32,087 nucleotides of DNA, from contig JAAESG010000200.1 in the NCBI GenBank assembly GCA_024229615.1, positions 1 to 32,087 of the forward strand, read 5' to 3'. Shown piece by piece: positions 8,118 to 17,613 of this stretch. The translations under genes were made by a program, and so were the position numbers. Source of the stretch: Gammaproteobacteria bacterium. GTDB lineage: Bacteria > Pseudomonadota > Gammaproteobacteria > GCA-001735895. The notes under the pieces are model-generated. The model was not told where the DNA came from and did not search any database. It worked only from the letters and a program-made list of their open reading frames with translations. Position 1 is the first letter of the stretch. Each line of letters begins with the position of its first letter.

Positions 8118-8987
8118 ATGGAGCTTTTTCTCCAATCAATAGCAAACGGCCTCGTCCAGGGCGGGTTTTTTGCACTGTTTGCGGTCGGACTGGTACTCAT
8201 CTTCGGTGTCATGGGGGTTGTCAACTTTGCCCATGGCGAGCTCGTCATGGTGGGGGCATTTACGATCTGGGTTTTACATGCCCAGGCTGGCCTGGCCTAT
8301 ATTCCCGCAATCGCCGTCGCGATTGTGCTGGTGACCGTGATCGGACTGCTGATGGAGCGATTGCTGTTTCGACCCACACGTTCAGACCCGTTGGCCGGGT
8401 TGATATGCTCGATCGGCGTCCTCTTTATCTTGCAGGTTATCGCCGCTCTGGTTGGCGGTGACGGGCCTTCCAAGCAGGTGCCTCCACCTTACCAGGGCAC
8501 CCTGGTAATGTTTGACGCCTTGCGAATTCCCTATCAAAGAGTTTTTAGCCTGGCGATTTCCGTGGCGGCACTTGTTTCTCTGTGGTTTTTCCTGACGCAG
8601 ACCAAGTTTGGCTGGGCATTGCGCGCCGTGGCGATGGACAGGGAGGCGGCCGAATTACAGGGCATCAACACAAACAGGACTTCAATGGTTGCGATCGGTG
8701 TCGGCACCGCATTGGCCGGCCTGGCCGGGGGCCTGATCGCGCCACTGACCAATATCAATCCCCACATGGGGCATAACGTCATCGTCACAGCCTTCATCGT
8801 AACCATCGTCGGCGGCGTCGGCAGTTTGTCGGGCGCTGTCCTCGCCGCGATTCTGTATGCCCTGTTTCATACCCTCATCACGGTTTATTTTGGTGGCACC
8901 ATCGCAACCATAAGCGGCCTGGTACTCATGGTTGCTGTTCTGATCGTTAAGCCTACCGGCTTGATGGGAGTGAGTATCAGTGAATAG
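8118..8987 (+). CDS. livH: ABC importer permease, LivH family, copy 1
   Basis: This is an inner-membrane permease of a branched-chain amino acid/amide-type importer, 289 aa. It shows the family opening (LFLQSIANGLVQGGFFALFAVGL), multiple hydrophobic helices, the MGVVNFAHGELVMVGAF segment, and the conserved cytoplasmic coupling stretch with ALRAVAMDREAAELQGIN. The usual C-terminal helices VGGVGSLSGAVLAA follow. It overlaps livM by eight bases. The paralogue at 13973-14842 is nearly collinear. Assignment to the family is secure; the substrate is not. Confidence 0.92.
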   Translation: MELFLQSIANGLVQGGFFALFAVGLVLIFGVMGVVNFAHGELVMVGAFTIWVLHAQAGLAYIPAIAVAIVLVTVIGLLMERLLFRPTRSDPLAGLICSIGVLFILQVIAALVGGDGPSKQVPPPYQGTLVMFDALRIPYQRVFSLAISVAALVSLWFFLTQTKFGWALRAVAMDREAAELQGINTNRTSMVAIGVGTALAGLAGGLIAPLTNINPHMGHNVIVTAFIVTIVGGVGSLSGAVLAAILYALFHTLITVYFGGTIATISGLVLMVAVLIVKPTGLMGVSISE

Positions 8988-9966
8988 TAAGGGTGGATTC
9001 ACAATACAGCGCATGCTTTTTGGTGCGGTCTTATTGGCCATATTACTGGTTACGCCCCATCTTCTGAGTTTCCACCACAAGGATTTGCTGATCTTTCTCA
9101 CCATCAACGTTTTGGCCGTGTGTAGCTATCGACTGGTTACCCTGACTGGGGAGTGGTCGCTAATACATGCCGTGATGATGGGGGTGGGAGCTTATACGGT
9201 CGCCCTGTCAGTCAATCATTTTGAGCTGGCGATCTGGTTTACCCTGCCGCTGGCTGGCGTTGCCGCTGGACTGGTAGCGGCATTGTTGTGCTTCCCCTTA
9301 CTACGCATGACGCAGTTCTATTTCCTCATCGGCTCCTTTGCCGCGGGTGAAGCGATACGCCTGACCTGGGTGGAATTTGTCGGCGTGTTTGGCGGTACCA
9401 GCGGCTTGCGTGGCGTTGAAGCACCAATCGTCTGGGGTATCGATTTTCTCGATCCGATTCCCTATTATTACTTTAGCCTCTGTGTCGTCACTATCTGCCT
9501 GATTATTCTCTATCGCATCGAGCATTCAAGGGTTGGGTTGACGCTACACGCTATCCACTGGAAGGCGCCGCTGGCGGAATCCGTGGGTGTCGACGCCTGG
9601 CGCTACCGAGCGCTGGCTTTTATTCTGGGGTCGTTTTTCGCTGGCATCGCCGGCGGCTTGAAGGTTCAATATCTAGGCAGTGTGACACCAAACCAGTTCA
9701 CTATCGGCTTCATGGTTTTTATCCTGATCTGGGTAATTGTCGGCGGTTACAACAAGTTTTATGGTCCCATTATCGGTGTGGTCGTGCTGACCATTTTTGA
9801 TGAATCCATCCGCAGTTTTGAAATCATGCGCCCGGCGATCTACGGAGGCATGCTGATTTTGTCGATACTGTTCCTGCCCTTGGGTCTGGAAAGCATTCCA
9901 GCGAAACTCAAATTTTGGTTTGGATCGGGTACCTCGCCGGACGAACCACCGTTGTCAGACCAGTAG
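8980..9966 (+). CDS. livM: ABC importer permease, LivM family, copy 1
   Basis: This is the second permease subunit, 328 aa, with about nine to ten hydrophobic helices. Family marks are [19 protein letters not shown] near the N-terminus, [20 protein letters not shown], a coupling loop around [23 protein letters not shown], and [16 protein letters not shown]. It starts with GTG overlapping the end of livH, preceded by GGGAG, so translation is coupled. The short C-terminal tail (DEPPLSDQ) is shared with the second copy. Confidence 0.92.
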   Translation: MNSKGGFTIQRMLFGAVLLAILLVTPHLLSFHHKDLLIFLTINVLAVCSYRLVTLTGEWSLIHAVMMGVGAYTVALSVNHFELAIWFTLPLAGVAAGLVAALLCFPLLRMTQFYFLIGSFAAGEAIRLTWVEFVGVFGGTSGLRGVEAPIVWGIDFLDPIPYYYFSLCVVTICLIILYRIEHSRVGLTLHAIHWKAPLAESVGVDAWRYRALAFILGSFFAGIAGGLKVQYLGSVTPNQFTIGFMVFILIWVIVGGYNKFYGPIIGVVVLTIFDESIRSFEIMRPAIYGGMLILSILFLPLGLESIPAKLKFWFGSGTSPDEPPLSDQ

Positions 9967-9987
9967 CACTGCAAAATAAAGACACCC

Positions 9988-10740
9988 ATGTCGATTTTGG
10001 AAATGAACAACGTTACAAAACAATTCGGTGGCCTGATGGCTCTGGATGATGTCAGTTTCCAGATTGATGAGGGTGAAATTCGGGGTTTGATTGGCCCCAA
10101 CGGCGCCGGCAAGAGCACCATGTTCAAGAATATCGCCGGCTTTTATAAGCCAACCAGTGGCAGTATTGTCTATCGTGGCGTAAACCTCGAGGGCAAGCAG
10201 CCGCATACCATTGCCGAGATGGGTATCGTACGCACCTTCCAGGAAACGACCCTGTTCCAGGAACTGAGCGTGTTCGAGAATGCGCTGGTTGGCGCACATA
10301 TCAAGAGCAGATCCAATGTCTTCTCCGCAGTGCTGGGACTGGATCGGCTGAAACAACAGGCGGCCAGTGAAAAGGTCATGGATGTGCTCGAATTCATGGG
10401 CCTTACCGAACGCAAGGATCAACTTGCTTCTGAACTGCCGCTGGGGTCGCAACGTGCGCTGGCGCTGGCCATAGCGCTGGTCTCCGAACCCAGGATGATG
10501 TTGATGGACGAACCCTTTGCCGGCATGAACGCCGAGGAAACCAATCACATGATGGGATTGACGCGCAAGGTGCGTGAATCGGGTATCACCATCGTACTGG
10601 TCGAGCACGATATGAAAGCGGTCATGGGTTTATGTAACTATTTGACGGTGCTCAATTTCGGAAAATTGCTGGCCGAGGGTACACCCGACGAAATCCGTAA
10701 CAATGATCGGGTTATCGAAGCCTATCTGGGTGGGGTGTAA
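9988..10740 (+). CDS. livG: ABC importer ATPase, LivG family, copy 1
   Basis: This is a cytoplasmic nucleotide-binding subunit, 250 aa. It has Walker [10 protein letters not shown], a Q-loop in [10 protein letters not shown], an ABC signature in the variant form LPLGSQRAL, Walker B MMLMDEP, and the switch His in LVEHDMKAV. The C-terminal extension ending IEAYLGGV is typical of LivG. The signature departs from the canonical LSxGQ, but the second LivG has the same variant, so it is a subfamily trait rather than decay. Its usual partner LivF is a pseudogene immediately downstream. Confidence 0.93.
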   Translation: MSILEMNNVTKQFGGLMALDDVSFQIDEGEIRGLIGPNGAGKSTMFKNIAGFYKPTSGSIVYRGVNLEGKQPHTIAEMGIVRTFQETTLFQELSVFENALVGAHIKSRSNVFSAVLGLDRLKQQAASEKVMDVLEFMGLTERKDQLASELPLGSQRALALAIALVSEPRMMLMDEPFAGMNAEETNHMMGLTRKVRESGITIVLVEHDMKAVMGLCNYLTVLNFGKLLAEGTPDEIRNNDRVIEAYLGGV

Positions 10741-10745
10741 ATTAT

Positions 10746-11045
10746 GTGCTACAGGTAAATGGCATACACCTGCATTGTAGTCCGATCTCCGCGGTGCGGG
10801 GATCTCTCTCGAAGTCGACGAGCCGTCGCTCGGTCTTGTGCCGATTATCATTAAGGAGATAGCGCAAACTCGTCGGTATCAATAAGGCTGGTTCCTCGAT
10901 CATCTTGGTGGAACAAAATGCCGAACTCGCGTTAAGATTGGCGCGGCACGGTTTCGTGCTGGAGACCGGTGGCGTCGCTCTCGAGGGTGAGGCCGATGGC
11001 TTCATGGACAACCCGCACGTGCGCAAGGCCTATCTCGGCATCTAG
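10746..11045 (+). pseudogene. livF: livF pseudogene: internal deletion and frameshifts
   Basis: Three blocks of LivF coding sequence remain in order but in different frames. From GTG 10746 the frame reads LQVNGIHLHCSP...AVR, matching the LivF N-terminus. A one-base shift near 10800 gives ISLEVDE, which runs straight into PSLGLVPIIIKEIA. In an intact LivF about 150 codons separate these segments, so the Walker A and signature regions are gone. A second shift near 10865 gives LVGINKAGSSIILVEQNAELAL through RKAYLGI and TAG at 11043-11045. Comparison with the intact LivF at 16597-17304 makes the assignment secure. Operon 1 therefore cannot make its own LivF. Confidence 0.92.
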
Positions 11046-11052
11046 CCCCGTA

Positions 11053-11427
11053 TTACTCCAGCTCATCGGCTCGCAGGCTGCGATTGTTGCCGCGCAGGAT
11101 TACTATCATCGTGCACCCCTCAGGGCTGTGTGAACTGTGTTTCGAACCGGGCAGAAAGCGTACATAATCGCCACTGTTGAAACATTGTCCATCACAATCA
11201 ATTAACTGCCCTTCCAGTACCAGGAATTCCTCGTGACCGGTATGTTCGTGCGGTTTCGACCGTGCTCCGGCGTCCATGCGTAACAGGAAACACTCGAAAA
11301 CCCCGTTCGACAGATCTCCACTCAAGGGAATCCACCATAAGCCGGTTATCGGGTCGCCGTAGCGATCGTAAGGTTTGAACTGAGCGTTCGCGGTGTTGAT
11401 GATTTGACGCAGATTGGCGTCCAGCAT
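11053..11427 (-). CDS. ChrR-like cupin protein, 124 aa
   Basis: A single cupin domain has the pattern PHEHTGHEEFLVLEG, GDYVRFLPGSKHSSHS, as in the Zn-binding cupin domain of ChrR anti-sigma factors and in stand-alone ChrR-like cupins. The His/Glu cluster gives a likely metal site. I place the start at 11427 (MLDANLRQ), with GGGAG a little upstream. A longer frame to 11556 adds 43 residues without homology-like content. The gene converges with the livF remnant and has no anti-sigma N-terminal helical domain, so a simple enzymatic or sensor role is more likely than sigma-factor control. Confidence 0.7.
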   Translation of the reverse strand: MLDANLRQIINTANAQFKPYDRYGDPITGLWWIPLSGDLSNGVFECFLLRMDAGARSKPHEHTGHEEFLVLEGQLIDCDGQCFNSGDYVRFLPGSKHSSHSPEGCTMIVILRGNNRSLRADELE

Positions 11428-11452
11428 TTGGCATATTCTCCCGGCAGGTTTA

Positions 11453-12151
<699 letters not shown>

Positions 12152-12570
12152 TCGACTCGCCAACTCTCAGTTTTTTTTATAAAAGACCTGGTCCCTGTGA
12201 TCGACCCGCAAACCTATTAAGCTCAGCATCATGCCGTAGAAGCGGGCGATTTATCAAGTGACTCCGCGAGTCTAGCGGTACAGCCCGGGAGGTAACTGTT
12301 GTGGAATACCCATAGGGGATCAAGCTGGTCTCGATTCACTTGCCGAGGCAGGTGTAATTAGGGTTTTAAAATCGGTGGAAATTCCGATTCTAATCCTACC
12401 CCTTCGGTGGTACTTCTCTGTAGTAATTGACGATTTATATGTTTTTAGGGAACAGTACCCTACCGGGTTTGGCAAGGTCAGCCCTTTTATTTATGGTTGC
12501 AAGAACCGAAGACCGAATTGCAGAAGAATTTGGTTGAATTTTATAACTAACATAATTGGAGGAGAAAGCG
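12152..12570 (+). promoter_or_regulatory. Promoter region of importer operon 2 (divergent from dead tmm)
   Basis: This 419-base gap was once the divergent promoter region between tmm and the importer operon. It contains the 29-base element at 12406-12434 that recurs upstream of the second GcvT-like gene and tmd. The binding-protein gene has a strong GGAGGAG at 12558-12564. No gene is visible in the gap. Confidence 0.55.
12406..12434 (+). promoter_or_regulatory. Shared putative regulator site A (operon 2)
   Basis: GGTGGTACTTCTC is followed by AATTGACGAT at 12425-12434. It aligns without gaps over 29 bases with site B at 21164-21192, with 20 positions identical. TACTTCT fits the NarL-type heptamer consensus TACYYMT. 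Confidence 0.55.
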
Positions 12571-13839
12571 ATGGAAATTTCGAGAAGAGATATTCTGCGC
12601 GCGACCGCAGCAGGTGCGGTAATAGCCGGTACGTCCGGATTACCCACGAATTTATTTGCTGCGAGTAACAAAACAGTAAAGATCGGAATGAATATTCCGA
12701 TGACTGGTGACTATGCTCCATGGGGCTTACCGGGATTGTATGGCTGTGAAATCGTCGCCAAAGACCTCAATGCAGCCGGCGGTGTGAAGATCGGCGGCGA
12801 CAACTACAATATTGAAATGGTCGCCTTCGATCATGCCTATGATACCGAGAAGGCGGTACAGGGATACAAGAAGCTGGTACTCGAAGACGATGTCAAAATG
12901 GTCATGATGCTGGGTGGGTCGACCGTTGCCTCGGTGTTGCCATGGGCGCAGCGTAAGAAAATGCTGACCACCACATTGCTGCCCAGCGATATTACCACCA
13001 AGTCGGATTACCTGATTGCTACCTGTGAATCGCATCCGCTCTACAATGTTACCGGCGTAGAATGGCTGGCCAAGAATTTCCCTAACGCCAAAACTGCCGC
13101 CATTGTCACCAATAATGATGCGGAATACGGATTGCAGTCAGCTGCTACCTACAAGGCGGCCTTCGAGGTGGAAGGAATCGATGTCATCGATGTCAATCTG
13201 CATGGATTTGATATCACCGACTTTGCTCCGATCGTCAGTTCCGTGCTGGCGAAAAAGCCCGATATTTTTTGTATGGCCACCAGCTTTTATGTTACTCCAT
13301 TGATGGAGCAACTGTATCACCAGGGTTTCAAAGGCAAGATTATTTCGTGCACGTTGGATTACTACGATGAAATCATCGCCAAGACCAGTGAGGAATTCGT
13401 CAACGGAACCATCTTCCAGTTCCCCGATTTTGACGATCCTGCGTTAAACGATAAAGGTGTTAATTTCCCAAACCCCGGGGATTTCGACGCCAAGTTCAGA
13501 AAAGATCATCCCAACGACTGGTCAGCGGTTTCCTGGGAGTATCCCGCGATTCTGTTGAACTGGATCGAAGGCGCCAAACAAGCCGGAAGTGTCGAGCCAA
13601 CCAAGGTACTGAAAGCACTTAAATCCAATAAAAACCCTGAATTTGTATTCGGTGGTGGACAATGGTGGGGCAGTCAGTTGTGGGGCCAGGACAATTCCGT
13701 TGTCGGTAGATGGCCTGTGGTCGTGGTCGAAAATGGCAAGGCCCGCATCAAGGAATTCAGAAGTGTTTCCAGCTGGTTGGCCAAGAATAAAAAGGTGCTG
13801 ATCAAGCATATGAAGGAATTAGGACTGCGTACGGTCTAG
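12571..13839 (+). CDS. ABC importer substrate-binding protein, Tat-exported, copy 2
   Basis: This is the paralogue of the receptor at 6543-7811 with the same architecture. It has a twin-arginine signal (MEISRRDILRATAAG, cleavage probably after LFAAS), then VKIGMNIPMTGDYAPWG, two lobes, and Trp-rich GGGQWWGSQLWG near the C-terminus. The ATG at 12571 follows GGAGGAG with six-base spacing; an upstream TTG in frame is less likely. It heads the only importer operon here with all five components intact. A strong terminator follows the gene, so the receptor is probably made in excess over the membrane parts. The ligand is unknown; see the tmm remnant and shared promoter site for the methylated-amine link. 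Confidence 0.92.
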   Translation: MEISRRDILRATAAGAVIAGTSGLPTNLFAASNKTVKIGMNIPMTGDYAPWGLPGLYGCEIVAKDLNAAGGVKIGGDNYNIEMVAFDHAYDTEKAVQGYKKLVLEDDVKMVMMLGGSTVASVLPWAQRKKMLTTTLLPSDITTKSDYLIATCESHPLYNVTGVEWLAKNFPNAKTAAIVTNNDAEYGLQSAATYKAAFEVEGIDVIDVNLHGFDITDFAPIVSSVLAKKPDIFCMATSFYVTPLMEQLYHQGFKGKIISCTLDYYDEIIAKTSEEFVNGTIFQFPDFDDPALNDKGVNFPNPGDFDAKFRKDHPNDWSAVSWEYPAILLNWIEGAKQAGSVEPTKVLKALKSNKNPEFVFGGGQWWGSQLWGQDNSVVGRWPVVVVENGKARIKEFRSVSSWLAKNKKVLIKHMKELGLRTV

Positions 13840-13876
13840 TTTCATTCGGTTTATTATCTACTCCTCTAGGTAATTC

Positions 13877-13910
13877 AGGAGAGGGGATGTAATTCCCTCT
13901 CCTTTTTTTT
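13877..13910 (+). terminator. Rho-independent terminator after receptor gene 2
   Basis: A perfect 9-bp stem (13877-13885 with 13895-13903) and a 9-base loop are followed by an eight-T run. It lies between the receptor gene and livH of operon 2, so permease expression must depend on readthrough or another promoter. Confidence 0.9.
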
Positions 13911-13972
13911 AAACGGCTGGCAGGTGTGCGGCGTGCTGCCGTCCAGATGAGTAATAATCCAAGAGGTAATTT

Positions 13973-14842
13973 GTGGAGCTTATTCTCCAATTCATCATAA
14001 ATGGGCTCATCCAGGGTGGTTTCTTCGCGCTGTTTGCGGTGGGCCTGGTACTCATATTTGGTGTCATGAGCGTGGTCAATTTTGCCCACGGCGAACTGGT
14101 CATGATCGGTGCCTACACGATTTGGTTACTGCACGCGCAGAATGGGTTCGGATTTATTCCGGCTATCTTCGTTGCGGTAATGCTGGTTACTATCATTGGT
14201 TTGTTGATGGAGCGATTTCTGTTCAGACCGACCCGAGATGATCCATTAGCCGGATTGATTTGCTCAATCGGCGTACTGTTTATTTTACAGGTAGTGGCGA
14301 CACTGGTGGGAGGCGATGGGCCTTCCAAGCAGGTGCCGCCGCCGTTCCACGGCACCCTGGTTTTATTTGATTTTCTGCGCATACCCTATCAGCGTATTTT
14401 CAGCCTGGTGGTATCGGTCGGAGCCTTGTCGTTGCTGTGGTACTTCCTGACTCGAACCAAACTGGGGTGGGCCTTGAGAGCAGTAGCTCTGGATCGCGAG
14501 GCCGCCGCCTTACAGGGAATCAATATCAATCGCATTTCGATGATCGCTATCGGAGTTGGCGGTGCGCTCGCAGGTCTTGCCGGTGCGCTCATGGCGCCGC
14601 TAACCAATATCAATCCACATATGGGGCATAACGTCATCATTACCGCCTTTATCGTAACCATCGTTGGTGGGGTTGGCAGCCTCTCCGGTGCGGTACTGGC
14701 GGCCGTTTTGTATGCCCTGTTTCATACCTTTGTTACGGTTTACTTCGGTGGCACCGTAGCGACCATTTGCGGGTTGATTCTGATGGTTGTGGTACTGATT
14801 GTTAAGCCGACGGGAATCATGGGTGTCAGGGTGAGCGAGTAG
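13973..14842 (+). CDS. livH: ABC importer permease, LivH family, copy 2
   Basis: The product is 289 aa, the same length as copy 1 and very similar throughout: ELILQFIINGLIQGGFFALFAVGL, SVVNFAHGELVMIGAYT, ALRAVALDREAAALQGIN. It starts with GTG preceded by GAGGTAA. The gene lies 62 bases after a strong terminator. It forms the inner-membrane channel together with LivM. Confidence 0.92.
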   Translation: MELILQFIINGLIQGGFFALFAVGLVLIFGVMSVVNFAHGELVMIGAYTIWLLHAQNGFGFIPAIFVAVMLVTIIGLLMERFLFRPTRDDPLAGLICSIGVLFILQVVATLVGGDGPSKQVPPPFHGTLVLFDFLRIPYQRIFSLVVSVGALSLLWYFLTRTKLGWALRAVALDREAAALQGININRISMIAIGVGGALAGLAGALMAPLTNINPHMGHNVIITAFIVTIVGGVGSLSGAVLAAVLYALFHTFVTVYFGGTVATICGLILMVVVLIVKPTGIMGVRVSE

Positions 14843-14844
14843 CA

Positions 14845-15822
14845 ATGATGAATAGTCTGGTGAAAAAAATCATGTTTGGCGCGGGGTTGTTGCTGGTGTT
14901 GATCGCGGTACCTCACTTCCTCAAGTTTCACCATCAGGACTTATTGATATTTCTGACCATCAATGTGCTGGTAGTGGCCAGTTATCGAATAGTCACCTTA
15001 ACAGGGGAATGGTCACTCATTCATGCTGTGATGATGGGAGTTGGCGGATATACTGCAACACTGCTGTTTAAAAACTATGAACTCGGCATGTGGTTTACTT
15101 TGCCTCTGGCGGGGGGAGTTTCCGCGCTGATTGCAGCCATACTGTGTTTCCCGTTGTTCAGGATGACCCAGTTTTATTTTCTGATCGGCTCTTTTGCGGC
15201 TGGGGAAGCCATTCGCCTGACCTGGATCCAGTATGTCAATCCGTTTGGCGGCACCGGTGGATTGAGCGGTGTGGAACCTCCTATTATCGGCGGCATCGAT
15301 TTCCTCGATGCGATTCCGTACTACTACCTTACTCTGGTTGTGGTCAGCATTTGCCTGTTTATTCTGTATCGAATCGAGAATTCCAGAATCGGATTAACCT
15401 TGCACGCCGTGCATTGGAAGGCTGCCCTGGCCGAATCGGTCGGGGTTGATACCTGGCGGTACCGGGCACTGGCATTTATCGTCGGGTCTTTTTTCGTTGG
15501 CGTTGCGGGTGGGCTCAAGGTTCACTATCTTGGCACGATCACGCCGAACCAGTTTGGTGTTGGTTATATGGTGTTTATCCTGATTTGGGTAATCGTGGGT
15601 GGTTATAACAAGTTTTATGGGCCGGTTATCGGTGTTATCGTGTTAACCATGTTCGATGAGTCGATCCGAGGCTTCGATGAAATCCGCCCCGCTATTTACG
15701 GCGCGATGTTAATTGTTTCGATTCTGTTTTTGCCGCTCGGCCTGGAAAGTATTCCGGCGAAGCTAAAGGCCTGGTTTGGTGTCGGTTCTGCTCCCGACGA
15801 GCCACCCTTAACCGATAAGTAA
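14845..15822 (+). CDS. livM: ABC importer permease, LivM family, copy 2
   Basis: This is the second permease subunit, 325 aa. It is collinear with copy 1, including [39 protein letters not shown], the coupling region with [17 protein letters not shown], and the DEPPLTDK tail. It begins two bases after the livH stop, where two ATGs in tandem are available. Confidence 0.92.
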   Translation: MMNSLVKKIMFGAGLLLVLIAVPHFLKFHHQDLLIFLTINVLVVASYRIVTLTGEWSLIHAVMMGVGGYTATLLFKNYELGMWFTLPLAGGVSALIAAILCFPLFRMTQFYFLIGSFAAGEAIRLTWIQYVNPFGGTGGLSGVEPPIIGGIDFLDAIPYYYLTLVVVSICLFILYRIENSRIGLTLHAVHWKAALAESVGVDTWRYRALAFIVGSFFVGVAGGLKVHYLGTITPNQFGVGYMVFILIWVIVGGYNKFYGPVIGVIVLTMFDESIRGFDEIRPAIYGAMLIVSILFLPLGLESIPAKLKAWFGVGSAPDEPPLTDK

Positions 15823-15839
15823 AACGGAGTGAGATAACT

Positions 15840-16595
15840 GTGCCCGTACTGGAAATTAAAAACGTGACCAAACAGTTCGGTGGTTTAACTGCGCTTAACG
15901 ACATTAGTTTTAATATCGAAGAGGGTGAGATCAGGGGTTTGATCGGTCCCAATGGTGCGGGCAAAAGCACTATGTTCAAGAATATTGCCGGTTTTTACGC
16001 GCCGACCAAAGGCAGTATCGTGTATCAAGGTAAGCAAATTGAGGGTAAGAAGCCGCATACGATTTCCGAGCTGGGTATTGTGCGTACCTTTCAGGAAACC
16101 ACCCTGTTCCAGGAGTTAACCGTATTTGAAAATGCCCTGGTGGGCTGTCATATCAATGCGCGAACTGATTTGTTTTCGGCCATTTTCGGGCTCGACAGGA
16201 AAAAACAAAAGGCCGCCGAAGAAAAAGTAATGGAAGTGCTTGATTTTATGGGACTGAGTGATCGAAAAAATCAGCTTGCATCTGAATTGCCGTTGGGATC
16301 CCAACGAGCCCTGGCGATATCTGTCGCACTGGTTTCCGAACCCAAATTGATGCTGATGGACGAGCCCTTTGCCGGAATGAATCCGGAGGAAACCAACCAC
16401 ATGATGGATTTGACTCGCAAGGTGCGGGAATCCGGTATTACCATCGTCCTGGTTGAGCACGACATGAAGGCAGTCATGGGTTTGTGCCACTATCTTACAG
16501 TACTCAACTTTGGGCAGTTACTGGCAGAAGGAACGCCCGAGGAAATTCGAAACAATGACAAAGTCATTGAGGCCTACCTGGGCGGAGCAAACTGA
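15840..16595 (+). CDS. livG: ABC importer ATPase, LivG family, copy 2
   Basis: The product is 251 aa. It shows Walker [11 protein letters not shown]-loop [10 protein letters not shown], variant signature LPLGSQRAL, Walker B LMLMDEP and switch His LVEHDMKAV. It starts with GTG after CGGAGTGAG. The livF start codon follows the stop by one base, so the two ATPases are translationally coupled. Confidence 0.93.
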   Translation: MPVLEIKNVTKQFGGLTALNDISFNIEEGEIRGLIGPNGAGKSTMFKNIAGFYAPTKGSIVYQGKQIEGKKPHTISELGIVRTFQETTLFQELTVFENALVGCHINARTDLFSAIFGLDRKKQKAAEEKVMEVLDFMGLSDRKNQLASELPLGSQRALAISVALVSEPKLMLMDEPFAGMNPEETNHMMDLTRKVRESGITIVLVEHDMKAVMGLCHYLTVLNFGQLLAEGTPEEIRNNDKVIEAYLGGAN

Positions 16596-16596
16596 A

Positions 16597-17304
16597 ATGC
16601 TGTTAAAGGTCACCGATATCCATGTTCACTACGGTCATGTCGCAGCCCTTAAGGGGATATCGCTGGAAGTGGAAGAGGCGGGCTTCGTTACGCTGATTGG
16701 TTCGAATGGCGCGGGCAAGAGTACCACCCTGCGTGCTATTTCCGGCCTCGATCACCCCAGTGCGGGCGTCATCGTTTTTGAAGGTGAGCGCATTGAACGC
16801 CTGTCAGCGGACAAGATTGTCAGGTTGGGAATTGCGCATGTACCTGAAGGCCGCAGGGTGTTTAAGGACCTGACCGTAACGGAGAATCTGTTACTGGGTG
16901 CGTTTACGCGAGATGATCAAGCGGAGATTGAAAAAGATCTCGAGGCCGTTTTCGAACACTTTCCAAGGCTGCGCGAACGCAAGGACCAATCGGCGAGAAC
17001 CATGAGCGGCGGTGAGCAACAAATGGTCGCTATTGGCAGGGCACTCATGTCGAGACCCAAGCTATTGCTGCTGGATGAGCCATCGCTGGGTTTGGCGCCG
17101 GTTATTGTTCAGGAGATAGCCAGAATTCTGGTAGAGATAAACAAGCGAGGAGTATCGGTTGTTCTGGTAGAACAAAACGCGGAACTTGCCCTGGAACTGG
17201 CACAGCACGGATACGTTCTGGAAACCGGAAATATAGCCCTCGAAGGTAAGGCCAGCGGTTTGATGGATAACGATCACGTGCGCAAAGCATATCTGGGCAT
17301 CTAG
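16597..17304 (+). CDS. livF: ABC importer ATPase, LivF family, the only intact copy
   Basis: The product is 235 aa. It has Walker A GSNGAGKST, Q-loop around PEGRRVF, signature MSGGEQQM, Walker B LLLLDEPSLGL, and switch region LVEQNAELAL (Gln where His is usual, as in LivF proteins). The ATG at 16597 matches the family start MLLKVTDIHVHYG. A longer frame from 16510 overlaps livG and is rejected. Because livF of operon 1 is destroyed, this subunit probably serves both importers. The C-terminus RKAYLGI is identical to that preserved in the pseudogene. Confidence 0.94.
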   Translation: MLLKVTDIHVHYGHVAALKGISLEVEEAGFVTLIGSNGAGKSTTLRAISGLDHPSAGVIVFEGERIERLSADKIVRLGIAHVPEGRRVFKDLTVTENLLLGAFTRDDQAEIEKDLEAVFEHFPRLRERKDQSARTMSGGEQQMVAIGRALMSRPKLLLLDEPSLGLAPVIVQEIARILVEINKRGVSVVLVEQNAELALELAQHGYVLETGNIALEGKASGLMDNDHVRKAYLGI

Positions 17305-17613
17305 TTTTCGCAAATCCCCGGGGCCTGTTAGGAATGGCACTTACTTAAGCTCGCAAACATCGCCTACCAATACAGCCAGTAACGGATAAACGCTGAAAGT
17401 TTTCGCGAATGCCTCGGCGGCTATGCCGCCTGCGGTTTACTTCGCGAAAACTTTCAGCGTTTATCCGTCCTTAAAATTCCGGGTTGTTTCGAAAATCCAT
17501 GCTTTCGGCCTAATGTAAGTGCCTTTGGCGCCTGTTTACGCTACTTGAAATATCACTACTGGGGGCCATTATTAACCAACCAGGCGAAGTGAGTGACGTT
17601 TCAAATCGTGCTA
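17305..17613. other. Intergenic region between convergent livF and the PAS-GGDEF-like gene
   Basis: This 309-base gap between converging genes is almost filled by a 200-bp inverted-repeat element (17330-17529). No coding potential is visible. Its central hairpin could terminate transcription from either side. Confidence 0.6.
17330..17529. mobile_element. MITE-like element with 28-bp perfect central hairpin
   Basis: Outer 9-bp inverted repeats GGCACTTAC (17336-17344) and GTAAGTGCC (17515-17523) bracket a perfect 28-bp inverted repeat (17382-17409 and 17441-17468). Its 31-base loop holds a further stem, GGCGGC-TAT-GCCGCC. The direct repeat GCCTGTT occurs at 17323-17329 and 17530-17536, six bases outside the terminal repeats on each side, as a target-site duplication would. 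No transposase is encoded. A REP-like or cruciform terminator is the alternative. Confidence 0.6.

Noticed and set aside
12427-12432. TTGACG within the shared motif as a sigma-70 -35 box
   Set aside because: At 16-18 bases downstream no convincing -10 sequence is seen at sites A or B, so a regulator site fits better; site C has only a weak candidate.
16510-16596. Upstream extension of LivF
   Set aside because: It overlaps the livG coding region in another frame, and the LivF family start MLLKVTDIH is at 16597.
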